The position numbers were made by a program, and so were the translations under genes. A DNA stretch of 34,300 bases, from IMG/VR virus record IMGVR_UViG_3300034101_001706, positions 1 through 34,300 of that record; one strand, written 5' to 3'. This document shows, piece after piece, positions 29,685 to 34,300 of the stretch (the first letter of the stretch is position 1; every line of letters begins with the position of its first letter). The stretch is from a virus. Below the pieces are notes generated by a model that saw only the letters and a program-made list of their open reading frames with translations, was not told where the DNA came from and did not search any database.

Positions 29685-32549
29685 ATGAGGGAACTAAGGG
29701 CAGAATACGACCAGAATAGCTTTGAGAAATACGGTTCGCAGAACTATTTCTTCACTCCTACTCAACAACTAGAGATTTCTCGGACCGAGTCGAGAGTCTC
29801 ATCACAGTTGGACTGGCTCGCACAGTTGTTGGGATGGAACGGAAGGAACTATTGGGGGAATCTAGCGAGGTCTACGGAAGACAAAAGAAATCTTCAAGTG
29901 GGGTCATTCGGCTTCTACAATGGTTATGTGTACCCCGAAGTCCTTGAAATCAGAGGGTGGGAGAATAAGTTTATCCTAAAGGGGGAGCACAGCCTTAGGC
30001 CGAACCAAGAAATTTTCATCGGAGAGGAGAAGCTCGTCATCAGTGCTTCAGAGAAGCGGGGTGAAAACACAGAAGTCACAGTTTCTGAGCTTACTGTAAA
30101 ATCCCTTGAAAGTTTATCCCAAGGTTCACAATTAAGGTTCACTGAACCTGGAAAAATCCCCCCTCCTTTTGTTCGTTCCGATGTAGGGACTTCAGGGGAC
30201 TTTAAGTTTCATGTTGGGTTAAATGATGGCGTTAGCCTTTACCCTCTGGAGGACAAGGAAGAAAAGTTTCCTTTCCTTGTGAACACCCTCTTTTCAGGGT
30301 CCAGGTACTGGTTCGACAAACCGCTTCGGTTTTCCTTCGGCGAGAATCTCGTAGAGCCTTCTTATGACTTTGAGAGAGGTTTATGGTGGCTAGAGGTTCC
30401 AGGGGAGGGGGAGAACACCGAGATTCCCTTAGAGGGAAACCTCGTTTCCGGGGGGAATACCCTGGAAGTCAGAATTAAGAAGTGGGAGGACCCGTCAGAC
30501 TGGGTTTCCGAGGAGACTCTAGAAAACTTTAAGGGTGTGTGGGGAGACAAGGGAGGAAAGTTACCCCTTCATTTCACCTTCGATGCTCTCTCCCTTCACG
30601 GCTTAAATGAAGAGCTTTCTGTCAGACTAGAACCTTTCACAAGGGAGATAGACTTCGACCAACTTCTGGAATTTGTTTATAACCAGAAAGCCTATATATC
30701 CCCATCCCCTCCGGACTTCAGGGGGGATCAAGTTTGGTGGAACTCTCTTACAGGCGCCTTCTCGGTGTACCTGAACGGTTCTCTTAACTGCGGCCCGTGG
30801 GCAGAAATAGACTACCCTAAATCCCCCCTAATCGGACCTTTCAGAGACTTTGTTTTTCCGGACTCTGAATCCTTCCTATCCTACATAGATCCCCCTTTCG
30901 CGGAGTCTTCGGAGGAAATTCCCGAGGGGGCTTTGGTAGAAGTCCTAGACATGCAAGGTCTGAACGAAGAGTCTGGAATTCTCGGGGTAACAAGCCCCCT
31001 GAACGGTCCCGGAAAGATATCCCTGTATCGGGAGGGAAATCAAGGGTTCTGGAGAGTCCACGAAATTGAAATTCAGGATGTGAGTTCTTTTGGGCAAACT
31101 TCTCAAAGTCTTCCCCCCAACTGTACGGTCAGACTCCTAAATAGTGAGGGCTTAACATCAAGTGACCCCGGAGGTAACTTCGAGATATCGAACCTAAAGT
31201 TTGACATCCATGAGAGGCAAGTTCTCCTATTACGAAAAGACGAGAGCGAAGGAAAATGGTTCATTTCACCACCGGCTGCTCTGAAGTACATCGGAAACAC
31301 ACGACTATTTCGAGGGGGACTTGAGCAGGAGCCCGAGCAAGGGGAATTAAGTTGGGACTTCTCGAACCAAGACATTAACACGAGGGATGCTAGAATCTTT
31401 TATTATAGCCGGTGGGAGCAAGCTGGAGGTTCCTGGCAATTAGCCGGGGATTGGGTCTCCGTGAAAGGTGATTCAAACCTGAACCCTACATTCAATCCAG
31501 ACTTCATAAACTTCGGTGCGGTAAAGGTGTACTGTAATGGTTCCCCCCTCACTGATGGAGTTTCATTAAAGGAGTACGATTATCAAATTTCATACTCTGT
31601 CAACCCCGAAACTGGGAAGTTTGAATTCTCCTATATTCCGATCACACATCGAGGTTGTATCGTTCGCCCGAGGATAACGATATCCGATTCTATCACGGGT
31701 GTGTTCGACTTTGATGTTTCCGACTACGTGTTCAGCGGCCTTGACTTCAAGGTTACACCTAATGTCGAAGACTCAGAAACGCTTTTGAGGGTGTGGAAGA
31801 CGAACCCCCTTCAAGTGGGGGAGTCCGGAAGTGGCCTAGAATCGTTAAGGTATGCAAATGTCCTCAGGGCGGATGTTAATCAGGGACCCTCGGATCCTGT
31901 TTGGTCGAGATACCATTTACGACTCTCCCCGATGTATTCTCGAAACGGGGTAGACTGGCAAAAGGTGTCCCTTGTGTGTCAGAATTTCGGCTACTGGGGG
32001 ACTCCATTAACCCTGGAGGAGATGAGTTGCCCCCCTCGAAAGCAAGAACCGAAAGTCTATGAAGAGTTAATTCTGGAAGGTGTGGACCAAAGCTACGGGT
32101 TTGACGTCCTTTATTCAGGACCCTACCTCTATTCAAACGTCAATTATTCTTACTATGGGGGGGAAGATTACGATAACTCGGACATTCTTCCGGGATTCGA
32201 ATCACCATTTGACGGCTTCACAGAGGCAGAATTGGAGGAATATTCCCCTCTAAATGAAAGAACCGTAGACTTAGAGTCCGCCGTGGGTGAGGGGTTCGGT
32301 GATTGGCAAGGGAATTATTACGTTTTGTCGGAATGCACCGAGCTTTCTGGATTTCTTTCTGTTGATGCTCTTCTTGGAAATCTGCAGCCCGTTCTCCCCC
32401 CGGTTTGGGATTCCAGCATCTACAAGTTTCCACCCCACTGCCGAACTGGAAAAGACTCCAGTAGAGTGGATTCCAACAATTATGTCATTGGCTACGCCTT
32501 CTTCGCGGCGGATCTGTCGGCAGCGGGTGAAGCAGTTTTTGACCTTTAG
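29685..32549 (+). CDS. Large probable baseplate/tail structural protein
   Basis: A 954-aa protein with a mostly beta-strand, Glu/Ser/Gly/Trp-rich sequence. SPPDFRGDQVWWNSLTGAFSVYLNGS (around residue 345) matches the GD-x-WW-x-S-x-TG motif common in phage tail-fibre and baseplate proteins. The N-terminal about 70 residues (LRAEYDQNSFEKYGSQNYFF, RVSSQLDWLAQLLGWNGRNYW) look helical and may bind the wedge. It starts 4 nt after the preceding gene. A role as a gp7-like outer wedge or a fibre-holding protein is likely but cannot be fixed. Confidence 0.62.
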   Translation: MRELRAEYDQNSFEKYGSQNYFFTPTQQLEISRTESRVSSQLDWLAQLLGWNGRNYWGNLARSTEDKRNLQVGSFGFYNGYVYPEVLEIRGWENKFILKGEHSLRPNQEIFIGEEKLVISASEKRGENTEVTVSELTVKSLESLSQGSQLRFTEPGKIPPPFVRSDVGTSGDFKFHVGLNDGVSLYPLEDKEEKFPFLVNTLFSGSRYWFDKPLRFSFGENLVEPSYDFERGLWWLEVPGEGENTEIPLEGNLVSGGNTLEVRIKKWEDPSDWVSEETLENFKGVWGDKGGKLPLHFTFDALSLHGLNEELSVRLEPFTREIDFDQLLEFVYNQKAYISPSPPDFRGDQVWWNSLTGAFSVYLNGSLNCGPWAEIDYPKSPLIGPFRDFVFPDSESFLSYIDPPFAESSEEIPEGALVEVLDMQGLNEESGILGVTSPLNGPGKISLYREGNQGFWRVHEIEIQDVSSFGQTSQSLPPNCTVRLLNSEGLTSSDPGGNFEISNLKFDIHERQVLLLRKDESEGKWFISPPAALKYIGNTRLFRGGLEQEPEQGELSWDFSNQDINTRDARIFYYSRWEQAGGSWQLAGDWVSVKGDSNLNPTFNPDFINFGAVKVYCNGSPLTDGVSLKEYDYQISYSVNPETGKFEFSYIPITHRGCIVRPRITISDSITGVFDFDVSDYVFSGLDFKVTPNVEDSETLLRVWKTNPLQVGESGSGLESLRYANVLRADVNQGPSDPVWSRYHLRLSPMYSRNGVDWQKVSLVCQNFGYWGTPLTLEEMSCPPRKQEPKVYEELILEGVDQSYGFDVLYSGPYLYSNVNYSYYGGEDYDNSDILPGFESPFDGFTEAELEEYSPLNERTVDLESAVGEGFGDWQGNYYVLSECTELSGFLSVDALLGNLQPVLPPVWDSSIYKFPPHCRTGKDSSRVDSNNYVIGYAFFAADLSAAGEAVFDL

Positions 32550-32592
32550 TTCTAAGGTTCCGCTTCTTAGGGGCTGAGTGGTAAGAGGTCGA

Positions 32593-32601
32593 GGGTAAAA
32601 A
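32593..32601 (+). promoter_or_regulatory. GGGTAAAAA motif (putative promoter)
   Basis: Recurrent motif 44 nt after the previous stop and 7 or 19 nt before the next start. Confidence 0.38.
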
Positions 32602-32620
32602 TCATCAAATGAGGCTAGAG

Positions 32621-32923
32621 ATGGCTACTCGAAGGAAAAGGATCAGTACTATGCCGGAATTAGAAGGGGGTGCAGAACCTGGTTTTGAAAATATGGGTCC
32701 AATTTCTGAGACTCAACCTCAAGAGGACACTGAAAACCCGATTCATTCGGAAGTCTCGACAGCGGATCCTGAGATTAAGGAACCAGAAGAGGCCCCGACA
32801 GAAGAGGTCTCCCTGAACGAAGAGAGAGAGATAACAGCCGAAAAAGCCCCCCGAAAAAAACCTAGAGCTCTCCCTAAAAGGCTGCCTCGAAGGAATTCTC
32901 CTCGATTCTCCCTGAAGTACTGA
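32621..32923 (+). CDS. Hypothetical disordered acidic/basic protein
   Basis: A 100-aa protein from the ATG at 32621, preceded by GAGG at a good distance; an in-frame ATG at 32609 is the alternative. The first 70 residues are Glu/Pro/Thr-rich, and the C terminus is strongly basic (EKAPRKKPRALPKRLPRRN). Similar composition is seen in the protein at 11986-12396. It lies directly before the spike gene with no gap. Function unknown; a small accessory virion protein is possible. Confidence 0.55.
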   Translation: MATRRKRISTMPELEGGAEPGFENMGPISETQPQEDTENPIHSEVSTADPEIKEPEEAPTEEVSLNEEREITAEKAPRKKPRALPKRLPRRNSPRFSLKY

Positions 32924-33721
32924 ATGTCGAAGCTTCGGAACAACCCGTTCACTCGCACGATGGCCGAGGTCATTCGAAGCGTCGAGAACAACAACATGTA
33001 CAAAGGCCTCCCGAAAGGGACGACTCGCGGAGTGATCGTTGACGTGAACGACCCTGAAGAGAGGGGTAGAGTCAGGGTTCTTTTCGACGCCATGAATTCG
33101 AGGGACATCCCTCACATTGAGGGGGCTGGCGAATATTCTCTTCCTCGGGAAGGCGAGCCTCTTGACTACTCCCACTGGATCGACGTTTCCCCGGCTTTCT
33201 GCGGTCTTCAGCCTGAATCGCTAATCGGAAAAAGGGTCACAATATGCCTGAGCAATAGCCAATACCAGTACGCTGTTCTTCAGGATGTTATATACGACCC
33301 TCAGAACTTAACCGATGAGGCTAAGGAGAAGTTCGAAATTCCAAACAACAGCACTATGACTCGACTCCCGTTGTACCCCTCGGGAAGTCTCCCCCCACCT
33401 TGTGAAGAAAATCACGGTTGCTCTATCGTTGAGCTAGATGGCCCCATGAACTCGGACTGGCTCTGTGTTTGCCTACGGCGTAACGGAAAGTTTTTATGGG
33501 TTAGACATGTCGATCTTCAGCACGGTCATGCGGGAGAGAACGACGGTCTTCAACCGCCCGACTCAGGGGGAGATGTTGAAGTCCCAGTGTCCGAACAAGC
33601 CGTTTGGGATTATGTCTTTCCCACGTCCGACGCAGAGATGGAAAAGGTTTCGGCTTATGGAACCGCCCCCCGCCCCAACCCATTCGGAGGGGCTGCTACC
33701 TGGAATCCGCCCCCCACGTAA
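32924..33721 (+). CDS. Baseplate spike / hub protein with OB fold (gp5/gpV-like)
   Basis: A 265-aa protein. GTTRGVIVDVNDPEERGRVRVLFD is the typical start of the OB-fold domain in gpV, gp5 and VgrG-type spikes. It is followed by HWIDVSPAFCG and IGKRVTICLSNSQYQYAVLQDVIYDP, the matching later strands. The C-terminal part lacks a clear triple-helix repeat and is rich in Pro and Gly, so the puncturing tip may be on another protein. It begins right after the preceding stop and ends overlapping TAATGG with the next gene. Confidence 0.75.
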   Translation: MSKLRNNPFTRTMAEVIRSVENNNMYKGLPKGTTRGVIVDVNDPEERGRVRVLFDAMNSRDIPHIEGAGEYSLPREGEPLDYSHWIDVSPAFCGLQPESLIGKRVTICLSNSQYQYAVLQDVIYDPQNLTDEAKEKFEIPNNSTMTRLPLYPSGSLPPPCEENHGCSIVELDGPMNSDWLCVCLRRNGKFLWVRHVDLQHGHAGENDGLQPPDSGGDVEVPVSEQAVWDYVFPTSDAEMEKVSAYGTAPRPNPFGGAATWNPPPT

Positions 33722-34135
33722 ATGGCACTTCGAAGACCATCGGTGTATCGAGAACGAGAATTCGTCTTCCAGGATTTCCTGTATGATGAAGAAGGGGGAG
33801 TCTCCTACCGGTACGTTCAAGCGAAGTACGACGGGCACCCTTTTGGATCTCTAGGAGAAACCTTTGACTCCTCTAACCCAGTGACTTCGGGTGGCCATGT
33901 TATAGCCAGACTAGACTATACAATTTTGGAAAAACTCGTGGTAATCGATCACTGGGAGGTTAATTGGAGAGATGAGTGGCCCTTGAGATTAGCCGCGCAG
34001 TATCTTACAAATTGCCTCTATCCGATATCTGCTGGATACTCTGTCAAGGTGAACAAAGAGGTTTATCCATTCTGGGTTTCCGAGACTTTCTTCCCTCAAA
34101 CAAACGAGCCTTTTGACCTTTTGACAGCAGGCTAA
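33722..34135 (+). CDS. Hypothetical baseplate-region protein
   Basis: A 137-aa protein whose ATG follows the spike stop immediately (TAAATGG region, last base shared). It has a strand-rich N terminus (REFVFQDFLYDEEGGVSYRYVQ), then YTILEKLVVIDHWEVNW and a helix RLAAQYLTNCL. No family is recognised. It shares its stop (TAATGA) with the following partial gene, so it is in the baseplate operon. Confidence 0.65.
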   Translation: MALRRPSVYREREFVFQDFLYDEEGGVSYRYVQAKYDGHPFGSLGETFDSSNPVTSGGHVIARLDYTILEKLVVIDHWEVNWRDEWPLRLAAQYLTNCLYPISAGYSVKVNKEVYPFWVSETFFPQTNEPFDLLTAG

Positions 34136-34300
34136 TGACTATTCCCAAGATAAAAGAGGCTATTCTTAGCACTCCTGAGACTGTCGTTCTTTACTTCGAT
34201 AACCCTCTAGACACTACAGTCTCTACTCCCCTGAGCTCATTCACGGTCAATTACGGGCAATACGAAGTTCTTTCTTTCCTGTACTCCTCGGACACCATGT
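34135..34300 (+). CDS. Partial gene, 3' end outside window
   Basis: ATG at 34135 overlaps the previous TAA (TAATGA), and the frame stays open for 55 codons to the window edge. The visible part (KEAILSTPETVVLYFDNPLD, then SSFTVNYGQYEVLSF) looks like an Ig-like or fibronectin-like beta domain, common in tail-fibre and surface proteins. Too little is present to name it. Confidence 0.6.
   Translation, partial: MTIPKIKEAILSTPETVVLYFDNPLDTTVSTPLSSFTVNYGQYEVLSFLYSSDTM

Overview
The window is part of the genome of a contractile-tailed (myovirus-type) bacteriophage. Every gene I can support lies on the + strand. Genes are tightly packed, often with 4-nt ATGA/GTGA overlaps, and the window cuts a gene at each edge. 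Canonical Shine-Dalgarno sites are scarce; the tail-tube gene is the clear exception. The host cannot be read from the sequence. Poor SD usage and the style of the tail proteins would fit a cyanobacterial host, but that is weak inference.

Left part (1-10.55 kb), nucleic-acid metabolism: a partial HNH protein, a coiled-coil protein, then an RNA ligase, a calcineurin-like phosphoesterase, an unknown protein and a P-loop kinase-like protein, which together recall the ligase, phosphatase and kinase activities of RNA-repair systems. A type IIA topoisomerase A subunit, three unknown genes and a 981-aa family-A DNA polymerase follow. That polymerase is the most striking feature: along its whole length it matches mitochondrial DNA polymerase gamma (animal POLG, yeast Mip1) rather than T7 or Pol I enzymes.

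Right part (10.55-34.3 kb), virion: a tail-assembly chaperone pair joined by a probable programmed -1 frameshift (CCCAAAA), a Mu gpG-like morphogenesis protein, a very long tail sheath (1216 aa), a gp25-like baseplate protein, a Mu-like head block (DUF935 portal, protease-scaffold with internal repeats, gpF-like protein, possible decoration protein, major capsid protein), a tail tube, and a baseplate block (J-like protein, two large unknown proteins, OB-fold spike and others). The major capsid gene is interrupted by an 862-nt group I intron carrying an HNH/NUMOD3 homing endonuclease. Both splice sites can be assigned, giving a 348-aa capsid protein.

A short motif, GGGTAAAAT and close variants, occurs just before many genes, mostly virion genes, often overlapping the previous stop codon. 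It resembles a -10 promoter element and may be the phage's late promoter. Two clear rho-independent terminators flank the capsid/tail-tube unit. Terminase, tape measure, lysis genes and the topoisomerase B subunit are not in this window.
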